From Verrucomicrobiota bacterium (GTDB lineage Bacteria > Verrucomicrobiota > Verrucomicrobiia > Verrucomicrobiales > DEV007): 32,605 nt of DNA. The DNA is taken from positions 1 to 32,605 of the forward strand of contig PKCI01000155.1 of NCBI GenBank assembly GCA_002862135.1. The letters run 5' to 3'. This document shows, one piece after another, positions 8,428 to 16,156 of this stretch. Position 1 is the stretch's first letter. Each line of letters starts with the position of its first letter. The notes under the pieces were generated by a model. The model made no database searches and was not told the origin of the DNA. It worked only from the letters and a program-made list of their open reading frames with translations. Both the position numbers and the translations under genes were made by a program.

Positions 8428-10770
8428 ATGCTATCTACCTGCCTCTCCCCTCTCTCACGTGTCGTCCTTCCATCCCTGATCCTCGGTGTTTTTCTTACCC
8501 CCAAACTCGAGGCTCAGACCAAATATGGTGAGCTTGCTTCCCGAGTCACCGGAATGCTGGAGGAAGAGCACTTCTACCGTCAGGCTTTCGATGACAAAAT
8601 GTCGAAGCGGGTTCTCACAACCTACCTCGAAATGCTGGACTACAGCCGCATCTATTTTACCTCCGAAGACATCGAGTCTTTCAACGAGAAATACCTAACC
8701 ACGATCGACGACGAAGTGCGTAAGGAAGGCATCCCCGCCGCCACTGAGATCTACTCGATCTATGAAGAGCGTGTCCGAGACCGGGTCAACTTCGCCAAGA
8801 GCCTTGCCAAACCGGACACCTTCACTTACGACTCCGATCGCAGCATTATGATCACCCGCAAGGACGCAGAGTGGGCTCCTGCCGGTGAAGCGCACGACCA
8901 GCTTTGGCGCAACCTGATCGAAGGCGACCTCATTCGTGAGAAGCTCATCGCCGAGGCTCTCGTAGAAAAAGAGGCCGAGGAAGCGGAGAAAGCCAGGGAT
9001 GAAGGCAAGGAGCTTGGGGAAAAATCCGACGATAAGGACAAGAAGGACATCTACACCAAGGTCTCCGACCGCTACGACCGAATCGTCAAGCGCGTCAACG
9101 AAAACACCACCGAAGACGTCGCTACGCTTTTCATCAAGTCCATCGCGCGCGCTTACGATCCGCACTCCGAGTATTTCTCTCAGCAGCAGTATGACAACTT
9201 CCGCATCGGCATGAACAAGTCCCTCAAGGGTATCGGTGCTATGCTGCAGAAGGACGAAGAGCAGGGCGGCGCCACGATCGAAGGTCTCGTCGTCGGAGGT
9301 CCAGCTTTTAAAGGAGGAGAACTCGAAGTGAAAGACCGCGTCATCGGGGTCGCCCAGGGTGATGACGGCGAATACGTTGACGTTGTCGACATGCAGCTCT
9401 CCGACATCGTCGATCTTATCCGCGGTGAGATAGGAACCACGGTTCGCCTCAAGGTCATGCCCATGGGTAAAGGCGAAATGATCAAGCTCATCAGCATCGA
9501 ACGCGACCAGATCGACCTCAAAGACAGCCTTGCCACTGCCGACCTTATTATCACCAAGGACCCCAATGGTGAAGAGCAGAAGATCGGTTGGATTACCCTC
9601 CCCTCATTCTATGCCGACATGGACGGCGGTAACACCAGCACCACCTTTGACGTGCGTCGCCTTCTTATCCGCCTTGCCATCGAAGGCATTGACGGCCTTG
9701 TTGTTGATCTTCGCGACAATGGAGGTGGATCTCTAGAAGAAGCCATTAATATGACCGGCCTCTTCATCAAGCGCGGCCCGGTCGTCCAGGCTGTCGACTG
9801 GCGTGGTAACAAAACCGAGAAAGCTTCCCGCAACAATGAAGCCACTTACGACGGTCCTCTCGTTGTATTGACCAACCGGGCATCCGCTTCGGCTTCCGAG
9901 ATTTTTGCCGCTGCCCTGCAGGACTATGGCCGCGCTGTCATCGTTGGTGACCAGTCCACTTTCGGCAAAGGAACGGTGCAGCAGTTGCGTCCGGTCCTTT
10001 CCAACAGCCTCCTGCTACCTTTCAATCGCGAAACCAATCAACAGGGTGCTCTCAAGCTGACGATTCAGACGTTCTACCGCATCAACGGAGATTCCACCCA
10101 GCGCGACGGTGTTGTTCCGGATATCGTTCTACCATCCATGCTCGATATTGCTGACATTGGCGAAGCCTCGCTTCCCAACGCTCTTAAAGTTGACCCAATC
10201 CCACCGGCGCAGTACACCGAATTTTTCATCAAGCCACTGCCTCTCAATGTCTTGAACGACGCTTCTGCCGCCCGCATTGCGAACGGTAAGAATTTCGACT
10301 ACATCCTCGAGACGATCGCAAAGGAAAAGAAGCGTATCGACGAAAACACTATTTCTATCAATATGGAGACGCGCGAAGAGGAATCTGAAGAGGACGAAGT
10401 TGAGCGCGAAAAGCGCAAGGAGGAGCGCATTGCTTACTTCAAGCAAGTCAAGGCTGACGAAGAGGGTCTCTTCACCGTCTACAAGCTGACCCAGGACAAT
10501 GTGCTCGAGGAAGGCCTGACCCTTCGTGATGATCTTTCACTCGAAGAACTCAGCGGCATGTCCCGCGGCACCGATGAAGACGACGACGAGAACAGCGAAG
10601 ATCTCGAATACCCGCACAAGTTTGATCCTTACCAGCGCGAGACCATCCACGTTCTCCAGGATCTCATCGCTATCGGTGAAACCGGCAGCCCGGTGAATAT
10701 CTCCGAGGCCAAGCCTACTCAGCGAGAGAAACTCATACCCATCGAAGCACGCAGTCCGCAGGCAAACTGA
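8428..10770 (+). CDS. prc: Periplasmic tail-specific protease (S41A, Prc/Tsp type)
   Basis: Prc degrades or trims periplasmic proteins from their C-terminal tails and influences peptidoglycan hydrolase levels. The 780-residue product starts with a signal peptide (1-30, ending KLEAQ). It continues with the N-terminal helical region of Prc-type proteases, a charged stretch rich in Glu and Lys (about 177-207), a PDZ domain (about 262-345) and the S41 core. The Ser-Lys dyad is visible as S488 in NRASASASEIF and K514 in STFGKGTVQQ. The C-terminal region (about 600-780) is acidic and matches the extension found in Prc/Tsp rather than the shorter CtpA type. The dyad spacing is one residue longer than in E. 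coli Prc. It precedes the helicase gene by 73 bp. Confidence 0.94.
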   Translation: MLSTCLSPLSRVVLPSLILGVFLTPKLEAQTKYGELASRVTGMLEEEHFYRQAFDDKMSKRVLTTYLEMLDYSRIYFTSEDIESFNEKYLTTIDDEVRKEGIPAATEIYSIYEERVRDRVNFAKSLAKPDTFTYDSDRSIMITRKDAEWAPAGEAHDQLWRNLIEGDLIREKLIAEALVEKEAEEAEKARDEGKELGEKSDDKDKKDIYTKVSDRYDRIVKRVNENTTEDVATLFIKSIARAYDPHSEYFSQQQYDNFRIGMNKSLKGIGAMLQKDEEQGGATIEGLVVGGPAFKGGELEVKDRVIGVAQGDDGEYVDVVDMQLSDIVDLIRGEIGTTVRLKVMPMGKGEMIKLISIERDQIDLKDSLATADLIITKDPNGEEQKIGWITLPSFYADMDGGNTSTTFDVRRLLIRLAIEGIDGLVVDLRDNGGGSLEEAINMTGLFIKRGPVVQAVDWRGNKTEKASRNNEATYDGPLVVLTNRASASASEIFAAALQDYGRAVIVGDQSTFGKGTVQQLRPVLSNSLLLPFNRETNQQGALKLTIQTFYRINGDSTQRDGVVPDIVLPSMLDIADIGEASLPNALKVDPIPPAQYTEFFIKPLPLNVLNDASAARIANGKNFDYILETIAKEKKRIDENTISINMETREEESEEDEVEREKRKEERIAYFKQVKADEEGLFTVYKLTQDNVLEEGLTLRDDLSLEELSGMSRGTDEDDDENSEDLEYPHKFDPYQRETIHVLQDLIAIGETGSPVNISEAKPTQREKLIPIEARSPQAN

Positions 10771-10832
10771 TCTAACTGTTACCGGGAACCGGGATATCAT
10801 GGGCAACCTCGCCAAGCGCCGGTGAAAGCATT

Positions 10833-10847
10833 CCACCCTGTGGGTGG
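10833..10847 (+). promoter_or_regulatory. Hairpin at the helicase translation start
   Basis: ccaccc (10833-10838) pairs perfectly with gggtgg (10842-10847) around a tgt loop. The right arm contains the upstream GTG start candidate at 10844 and lies six bases before the ATG candidate at 10853. If initiation uses either start, this stem could mask the initiation region. This is inference from position only. Confidence 0.35.
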
Positions 10848-13384
10848 CCAAAATGAGCAGTGGTTTCGAACAGGCATTCGAAGGCTTGCAGGTGAGCCTG
10901 AGGCTCCCCGATCTCTGGCAACAGGAAGCGGTCCGGGCGCTCCGCGAAGGTGAGGACGTCGTCCTCGCTGCGCCGACAGGGGCCGGAAAAACCTTTGTCT
11001 TTGAGAGCTTCATCGACAGCGATAAATCGTTCTCACAGAGGAAGCAAGCCGTCTACACCGTGCCGACTCGTGCCCTCGCTAACGACAAGTGGAAGGAGTG
11101 GAAAAAAGCTGGCTGGAACGTCGGCATCGCCACCGGCGATCTTGCCGAGAATCTCGAGGCCCCGGTCATAGTCGCCACGCTCGAGACGCAGCGCGAGCAC
11201 CTTCTCTCCGGCAAGCAGGCGCCCGCCTTGCTCGTCATCGACGAATACCAGATGATCGGCGACCGCACCCGCGGCCTGAACTACGAACTCGCCATCACCC
11301 TGGCACCGAACAACACCCGATTGCTCCTTTTAAGCGGCAGCGTCGGTAACCCGAAACGCATTTGCGAATGGCTTCAGAGGCTCGGCCGCAAGGCCCGCGT
11401 CGTCTCCACCGACGTCCGTCCCGTCCCGCTCGATGAGATGCCGCTTGAAGCCCTTCCCAATCAAGCCCCCCGAAAATACAATAACTTCTGGCAGCGCCTC
11501 GCACTCGGTACCCTGCTTTCCCACTGCGGTCCACTCCTGATCTTTGCTCCTCACCGCAAGGCGGCGGAAAAAATTGCCTGGAAAGTGGCGGAAGCTTTTC
11601 CTGATGACGATCCCATCAAACTGGGGAATGGAGAACTCGAACTAGCCGCCTCGTCAAATCTCACTCGCCTCCTCCGCAAGCGTATCGCCTTCCACCACAG
11701 CGGGCTAAGCTTTGTTGAAAGAGCCGGTATCATCGAACCCCTGGCCAAAGCAGGACAATTTCGCGTTATCGTCGCCACCATGGGCCTGGCTGCCGGGATC
11801 AACTTTTCGGTTCGCTCGGTCTTTGTCTCCGACACCGTCTACCAGGACGGCCCCTTCCAACGCGAAGTCAGCCCTGACGAACTACTCCAGATGTTTGGAC
11901 GAGCCGGACGCCGTGGACTAGACGAAACCGGCTACATCATATCTGGTCAGAAAAGCCCGCGCCTCGGCGATGCCCGGCCACTCGATCTTCACCGCCAGAA
12001 CGAACTCGACTGGCCCACCCTGATTCGCCGCATGCACTACGCGGTGGAGAACAACAATTCTCCAATTGAGGCAGCGCGCGAATTGCGCGACCGCCTGTTC
12101 TCGCGACAACGCATTCCGCTCGGATTTCGCTCCGAATCCAGAGGATCCAAGTCTAGCGATAAGGAGAAACCCCTCTTCGGACTTACACCCACCCGCAAGG
12201 AAATCCTCAATGCTCATGGGAAATGGGAGTCTGTCCGCTCCGGTCGCGAATCCAGCGTCCCCCTCCAAAGTGCTCTGAGCTTTGTTCGCGGACGCTATCG
12301 CAACGCCGAGTCCAACAGTGCATTAATTTCTTCCCTTCTCCCCAAGCGATCACGGCTCACCCGCCTCGATGAGAAGGGCAAAGGCCCGCGGCGCTACGGA
12401 CTCGAAATCGCCGTCGCCACCGAAACCGAGAACAAACATTTCAAGCTCACCAAATTTGCAAGACAGCTGACCGGTGAAAAAGACGAAGCGCTGACCTACA
12501 CATTCGAAGAAGCACACGCGCTTCTCCCCGGAGCGTTTGCCGAACCAATCGCTCCGGCAGAATTTGAATCCATCCAGCAAAGAGGTCGCCAGCTTTACCT
12601 CACCGGAAATTTCAGAAACGCACCGGTCGATGTTTATCTCGACTCCGGGAATCAGCCACTGCACGAGCCGCGCCGGCAATCCGCCGAAATTGAATCGGAG
12701 ACCCACTACACCGACAACGAATCCGGTGATACGATCAACCCCTCTGCCGGCACGCCAGCTCACGGATTGAGAAAGCTCGGACTCATTTCCGATGACGGCA
12801 CTCCCAGCCCGCGAGGTCTCCTTTTCAGTCTCTTCCAGGGCGGAGAAGGACTCGCCGTTGCTGCCGCCCTAGAGGATCCCCATTATCCGGTGGATGAACT
12901 AGTTCTCCACCTCGCTAACCTGCGCGGGGGTCACCGCTTCGAACTCGATACCGTGCCCGAAGCCGAAAAACTGCTAGACTCGGTTGGCAGCGAACGACTT
13001 GCCACTGCCTGCCGACAGGCCTACGGGCCCGTCGATTTCGAAGGCTACCTTCGCCTCGGCCTGCCCCCGGGTTACGGAGAAGGCGCTGCCGAAGTTATTT
13101 CCCTGATGCTGGAAGGCAGGCTCTACCGTCTGCTGGGGAAAAGTGCCCAGCCCGAATTTGGATCCGGCGATGTGGAACGCTGCTACGTCGAATGGCTCAG
13201 CTTACTGCGCCATATCCGTCACGCACCCGATCTTGATAATGATCGCTGGCACGAACTCAAAGCCGCTGCGACCAGGGAATTGAAACGCCGCGACCGCAGC
13301 AGCCCACTAGCGACCATGCCTGATCTGCCCGCATCGGTCCTGCAAAAGCGCCCACAGAACAGCGTGTTCTACAAGACCCTCTAA
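10844..13384 (+). CDS. Ski2-like superfamily 2 helicase with a DEYQ Walker B box
   Basis: An 846-residue ATP-dependent helicase. The RecA1 motifs are Walker A APTGAGKT (43-50), motif Ia VPTRALAND (73-81), Walker B VIDEYQ (131-136) and motif III SGSVGN (164-169). RecA2 has AFHHSGL (272-278), motif V ATMGLAAGIN (301-310) and motif VI QMFGRAGRRG (339-348). The HHSGL plus FGRAGRRG pattern is typical of Ski2-like helicases (Mtr4, Ski2, Hel308, bacterial HelY), which unwind structured RNA or DNA. DEYQ instead of DEAH or DEVH is unusual. The last 430 residues match no domain I recognise. Translation may begin at GTG 10844 or ATG 10853. It is 44 bp upstream of a YlbF-family gene on the same strand, suggesting a shared transcript. 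Confidence 0.88.
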   Translation: MAKMSSGFEQAFEGLQVSLRLPDLWQQEAVRALREGEDVVLAAPTGAGKTFVFESFIDSDKSFSQRKQAVYTVPTRALANDKWKEWKKAGWNVGIATGDLAENLEAPVIVATLETQREHLLSGKQAPALLVIDEYQMIGDRTRGLNYELAITLAPNNTRLLLLSGSVGNPKRICEWLQRLGRKARVVSTDVRPVPLDEMPLEALPNQAPRKYNNFWQRLALGTLLSHCGPLLIFAPHRKAAEKIAWKVAEAFPDDDPIKLGNGELELAASSNLTRLLRKRIAFHHSGLSFVERAGIIEPLAKAGQFRVIVATMGLAAGINFSVRSVFVSDTVYQDGPFQREVSPDELLQMFGRAGRRGLDETGYIISGQKSPRLGDARPLDLHRQNELDWPTLIRRMHYAVENNNSPIEAARELRDRLFSRQRIPLGFRSESRGSKSSDKEKPLFGLTPTRKEILNAHGKWESVRSGRESSVPLQSALSFVRGRYRNAESNSALISSLLPKRSRLTRLDEKGKGPRRYGLEIAVATETENKHFKLTKFARQLTGEKDEALTYTFEEAHALLPGAFAEPIAPAEFESIQQRGRQLYLTGNFRNAPVDVYLDSGNQPLHEPRRQSAEIESETHYTDNESGDTINPSAGTPAHGLRKLGLISDDGTPSPRGLLFSLFQGGEGLAVAAALEDPHYPVDELVLHLANLRGGHRFELDTVPEAEKLLDSVGSERLATACRQAYGPVDFEGYLRLGLPPGYGEGAAEVISLMLEGRLYRLLGKSAQPEFGSGDVERCYVEWLSLLRHIRHAPDLDNDRWHELKAAATRELKRRDRSSPLATMPDLPASVLQKRPQNSVFYKTL

Positions 13385-13428
13385 CCTCCCGCCGATCCGC
13401 GACTTGAGGAAACAGCAAAACTGGCGTA

Positions 13429-13851
13429 ATGATCCGTATGGAAGTACTCTCCCCTAACTCAGCGATTCTCGAAAAGACCCGCGAGCTTTGCTCGCTCATT
13501 CTCCAGTCGGGAGAATACCAAGAGAACGTTTCTAAGATCGAAGCTTTTTTCGCCAGCGACGATGCCCAGTCCGAGTACCGCGCCTTCGCCAAGCTCGGCG
13601 AAGAATTGCAACAGAAGCAGCACGCTGGCGAGATTACCGAAGACGAAATCTCCGGTTACGAAGAGAAGCTCAATGAACTCAAGTCCAACGAAGTGACCGC
13701 TAACTTCATGAACGCTGAGGAAGCTCTCAACGGAATGGTCGCACAGATCTCCATGCACGTGGGCAAAACCCTCGAACTCGGACGATTGCCCGCACCGGAA
13801 GACCTTGAAAGCGGCGGATGCTGCGGTAGTGGCGGCTGTGGCACTTGCTAA
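13429..13851 (+). CDS. YlbF/YmcA-family regulator with Cys-rich C-terminal tail
   Basis: A 140-residue protein that is almost wholly helical and charged, of the Com_YlbF (formerly DUF964) type. In Bacillus subtilis, YlbF (RicF), YmcA (RicA) and YaaT (RicT) form a complex that carries Fe-S clusters and directs mRNA processing by RNase Y. Here the C-terminus is a compact cluster, GGCCGSGGCGTC, with cysteines at 131, 132, 137 and 140; these could bind metal or an Fe-S cluster (inference). Translation may start at ATG 13429 (MIRMEV) or at ATG 13438. It follows the Ski2-like helicase and is closed by a strong terminator 34 bases after its stop. Confidence 0.75.
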   Translation: MIRMEVLSPNSAILEKTRELCSLILQSGEYQENVSKIEAFFASDDAQSEYRAFAKLGEELQQKQHAGEITEDEISGYEEKLNELKSNEVTANFMNAEEALNGMVAQISMHVGKTLELGRLPAPEDLESGGCCGSGGCGTC

Positions 13852-13884
13852 TCTTCCAGCTAAAAACACACGAATCACTTATCC

Positions 13885-13914
13885 AAAGGGCAGGCCGCGG
13901 CCTGCCCTTTTTTG
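13885..13914. terminator. Strong intrinsic terminator between convergent ylbF-like and bioA genes
   Basis: aaagggcaggccg (13885-13897) is followed directly by its exact reverse complement cggcctgcccttt (13898-13910). This gives a perfect 26-bp palindrome, followed by further T residues (13911-13913). The GC-rich core with flanking A and T runs makes it able to terminate from either direction, as expected between converging genes. Confidence 0.9.
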
Positions 13915-13925
13915 TATTCACCCTA

Positions 13926-15221
13926 TTATCCCAACACATCGCGTGTCGCGCGATCGAGCGCTTCGACGGAGGAATGAATCTGTTCCACCGAAACACACAG
14001 CGGCGGCACCAAGGTAAGCGTATCGCGAACCGGTCGAGTTAACAGACCATATCGCCTCGCTGCCCGGCAAACCTTTGCCCCGTTTTCATTTCGCCAGTCA
14101 AGCGCTTTCTCGCCTCGGGCGTCCGCTAGGTCAACCCCGGCCAACAATCCGACCTGTCGGATCTCACCCCAGTGCGGATTTTGAATCGCCGCCAAAGCCT
14201 CACGCATCGCATCGATCTTGGGAGGCAGAGATTCGATCACCTGCTCATATTCGAACACTTCAAGATTTCCCAAAGCAGCAGCGCATCCCAACGGATTGGC
14301 ACAATAGCTATGACCGTAGAAAAAGGTCTTCATCTCCTCGTATTCACCGAGAAATGCCTCATAAACCTTCTCCGTCGTTAAGGTGGCCGCCAACGGCATG
14401 TAACCACCTGTTAACCCCTTGGCGAGGCAGAGAAAATCCGGCACCACATCTTCGTGCTCACACGCGAAGAGCCTGCCGGTCCTTCCGAACCCGGTCATCA
14501 CTTCATCCAAAATCAGGAACGCTCCATTCCGGTCGCACCAGTCGCGAAGTCGTCGCAGCATACCCTCGGGCCAGACCCGCATTCCCCCGGCACCCTGGAT
14601 TGCCGGCTCGATGATCACTGCGTTGACGCTTCTCGATTCGTCAGCCTCCATCAACTCGAGGGCGTCCATGTTTTCCATGTGCCGGACCGGGTAGCCATTT
14701 GACCCAAAGCGTTCGAAGAATACACCAATTCCGCCGAGCGACGCAGCCCCCATCGTGTCGCCGTGATAAGCTCCACCAAAGGCAACAAAGTTGGGGCGTT
14801 CTTCTCCGACCAGTTGCCGATATTGCACCGCCATCTTGCAGGCGCACTCAATCGCAGTGGAACCGTCATCGGAGAAAAAGACGCGTGTCAGGGTTTCGGC
14901 AGGGAAGAGCTTCACCAACTTGTCGGCAAGACGAATGGCCGGTTCATTAGAAAACCCGAGGGCCGAGCAGTGAGCAATCTGATCCAGCTGCTTTCGAATC
15001 GCTGCATCAATTACAGGGTGCTGATGCCCGTGCAGATTGGTCCAGATCGAACTGTTACCATCGAGGTATTCGTTGCCCTCGACATCGGTCAATATTGCCC
15101 CCTTTCCTGAGGCAATGATCAAGGGGTCTTCGTCAGAGGCACACCAATCCTGCATCTGGGTGAACGGATGCCATAGATGCGCCTTATCCAATCGGCGCAG
15201 TTCTTCGATAGAATCTGTCAT
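13926..15221 (-). CDS. bioA: Adenosylmethionine-8-amino-7-oxononanoate aminotransferase
   Basis: BioA is the PLP-dependent enzyme that makes 7,8-diaminononanoate in biotin synthesis, using S-adenosylmethionine as amino donor. The 431-residue protein starts with the BioA-specific HLWHPFTQM (15-23). It then shows NFVAFGGAYHGDTMGA (144-159), the PLP-ring aspartate D239 in LILDEVMTGFGRTG, and the Schiff-base lysine K268 in CLAKGLTGGYMPLA. The later FFYGHSYCANPLG and GLLTRPVRDTLTLVPPL also match BioA rather than other class III aminotransferases. No other bio gene is in the window, so it is unlinked here. I looked for a biotin-repressor palindrome upstream and did not see a convincing one. Confidence 0.96.
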   Translation of the reverse strand: MTDSIEELRRLDKAHLWHPFTQMQDWCASDEDPLIIASGKGAILTDVEGNEYLDGNSSIWTNLHGHQHPVIDAAIRKQLDQIAHCSALGFSNEPAIRLADKLVKLFPAETLTRVFFSDDGSTAIECACKMAVQYRQLVGEERPNFVAFGGAYHGDTMGAASLGGIGVFFERFGSNGYPVRHMENMDALELMEADESRSVNAVIIEPAIQGAGGMRVWPEGMLRRLRDWCDRNGAFLILDEVMTGFGRTGRLFACEHEDVVPDFLCLAKGLTGGYMPLAATLTTEKVYEAFLGEYEEMKTFFYGHSYCANPLGCAAALGNLEVFEYEQVIESLPPKIDAMREALAAIQNPHWGEIRQVGLLAGVDLADARGEKALDWRNENGAKVCRAARRYGLLTRPVRDTLTLVPPLCVSVEQIHSSVEALDRATRDVLG

Positions 15222-15311
15222 CAGTCAGCCGCAGGATCCTGGCTCCACGCCTTTGAATCCTGGTTCTCTTCTCGCTGTCTTCTTTACACTCATGTGTAAC
15301 TCTCCAGCGTT

Positions 15312-15344
15312 CAAAAGGGTCTAACCCTACGTTCAACCCCTTTT
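15312..15344 (-). terminator. Possible terminator after the small orphan gene, upstream of bioA
   Basis: Read on the minus strand, just after the stop at 15349, aaaaggg (15344-15338) can pair with ccctttt (15319-15313) around an 18-base loop. The loop is long and the U-run is part of the stem, so support is weak. Confidence 0.3.
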
Positions 15345-15348
15345 ACGT

Positions 15349-15579
15349 TCACCAGGCGGATTCGAGCTGAAGTTCCGGATCAACACGATACGGCATCCAA
15401 ACCACTCCAACCGTCTTTACTGAACAGCTTTTCTTCAGCGGAGACAAGTGAATCACCTCCAGTTTCTCCTTCGTCGGATCCATCTGTTCCATTAAAGCCG
15501 CAATGGCTTCCTCGCACTCCCGCTCCATTTCCTCAAGGTCCTCGCGGTCTCCAGTTCGAATTTCCATCTCACCAGACAA
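15349..15579 (-). CDS. Small acidic/coiled hypothetical protein, TTG start
   Basis: A 76-residue protein I do not recognise. The N-terminal half (about 8-34) is rich in Glu and likely helical (REDLEEMERECEEAIAALM). The C-terminal half has KTVGVVWMPYRVDPELQ. The frame begins at a TTG (15579) preceded at six bases by an AAGGA Shine-Dalgarno that lies in the last codons of the upstream gene. The ATG at 15567 has its purine run directly against it and is less likely. The two genes are separated by two bases, so coupling is likely. Function unknown; it is included because spacing and ribosome site look genuine. Confidence 0.6.
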   Translation of the reverse strand: MSGEMEIRTGDREDLEEMERECEEAIAALMEQMDPTKEKLEVIHLSPLKKSCSVKTVGVVWMPYRVDPELQLESAW

Positions 15580-15581
15580 AA

Positions 15582-16034
15582 TCAGTCCTTCAGGGTGTAC
15601 CCAATCGACTCACCGTGAAGACTCTGGCGGCCGGGGTGCGCCTGCCAGGCCCACAATCGGAAAGTATTTCTGCCCGATACCTTTTGCAGAGTGGACGCAT
15701 GCAGCACGATCGTACCGCTTCCGGAAGGTCGTCCGCCTGTGTTGATCGTTTGGATCACGCGGTAACCAGAACGCACTTCAATTCGGGCAACGCCTCCCCG
15801 CCTCGCATAATACTCGTATTTCAAAGTCTGCCCGGATTGCAACGTTCGTGAGTTTGACGACCTGACCACCTTGATTCGTGGTCGATAAGAATGCCTCAAT
15901 TCCGTTTGAAACTGCCTCTGCCGGATCCGAGAAAAATCGAATCGAAACTGAGCCTCAGCCTCCAGTGCCACACTGGCGGAAAGAATTAACCCAATCAAGA
16001 GGCAACGAAACAAGTGGGGGGAATCTTTTCTCAT
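15582..16034 (-). CDS. Small secreted hypothetical protein
   Basis: From ATG at 16034 the product has 150 residues. Residues 1-29 form a clear signal peptide (charged MRKDSPHLFR, hydrophobic LLIGLILSASVAL, then EAEAQ). A GTG 33 bases upstream would weaken the signal peptide, so the ATG is preferred. The mature part is basic and beta-rich, with LKYEYYARRGGVARIEVRSG and a later TFRLWAWQAHPG; this suggests a small extracellular beta-sandwich, but I cannot name a family. It precedes the 76-residue gene by two bases and is divergent from the sulfatase gene. Confidence 0.65.
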   Translation of the reverse strand: MRKDSPHLFRCLLIGLILSASVALEAEAQFRFDFSRIRQRQFQTELRHSYRPRIKVVRSSNSRTLQSGQTLKYEYYARRGGVARIEVRSGYRVIQTINTGGRPSGSGTIVLHASTLQKVSGRNTFRLWAWQAHPGRQSLHGESIGYTLKD

Positions 16035-16156
16035 CTTGGCACTGTCGGCATTTTTCGCCGGCCTCACGGGATTGCGGAGCGTTCATCACTGAATGCGCTA
16101 TCGCCCTGAAAGACGTCGTATGATAAGAACCTCGTTCATCTTTTCCAACCTTTCTT

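Noticed and set aside
14075-14614. 179-codon plus-strand frame inside bioA
   Set aside because: Rich in Arg, Pro and His with no domain; antisense shadow of bioA.
15222-15348. Biotin-repressor operator upstream of bioA
   Set aside because: No convincing long interrupted palindrome of the BirA or BioR type was found; the only inverted repeat sits next to the small orphan gene's stop.
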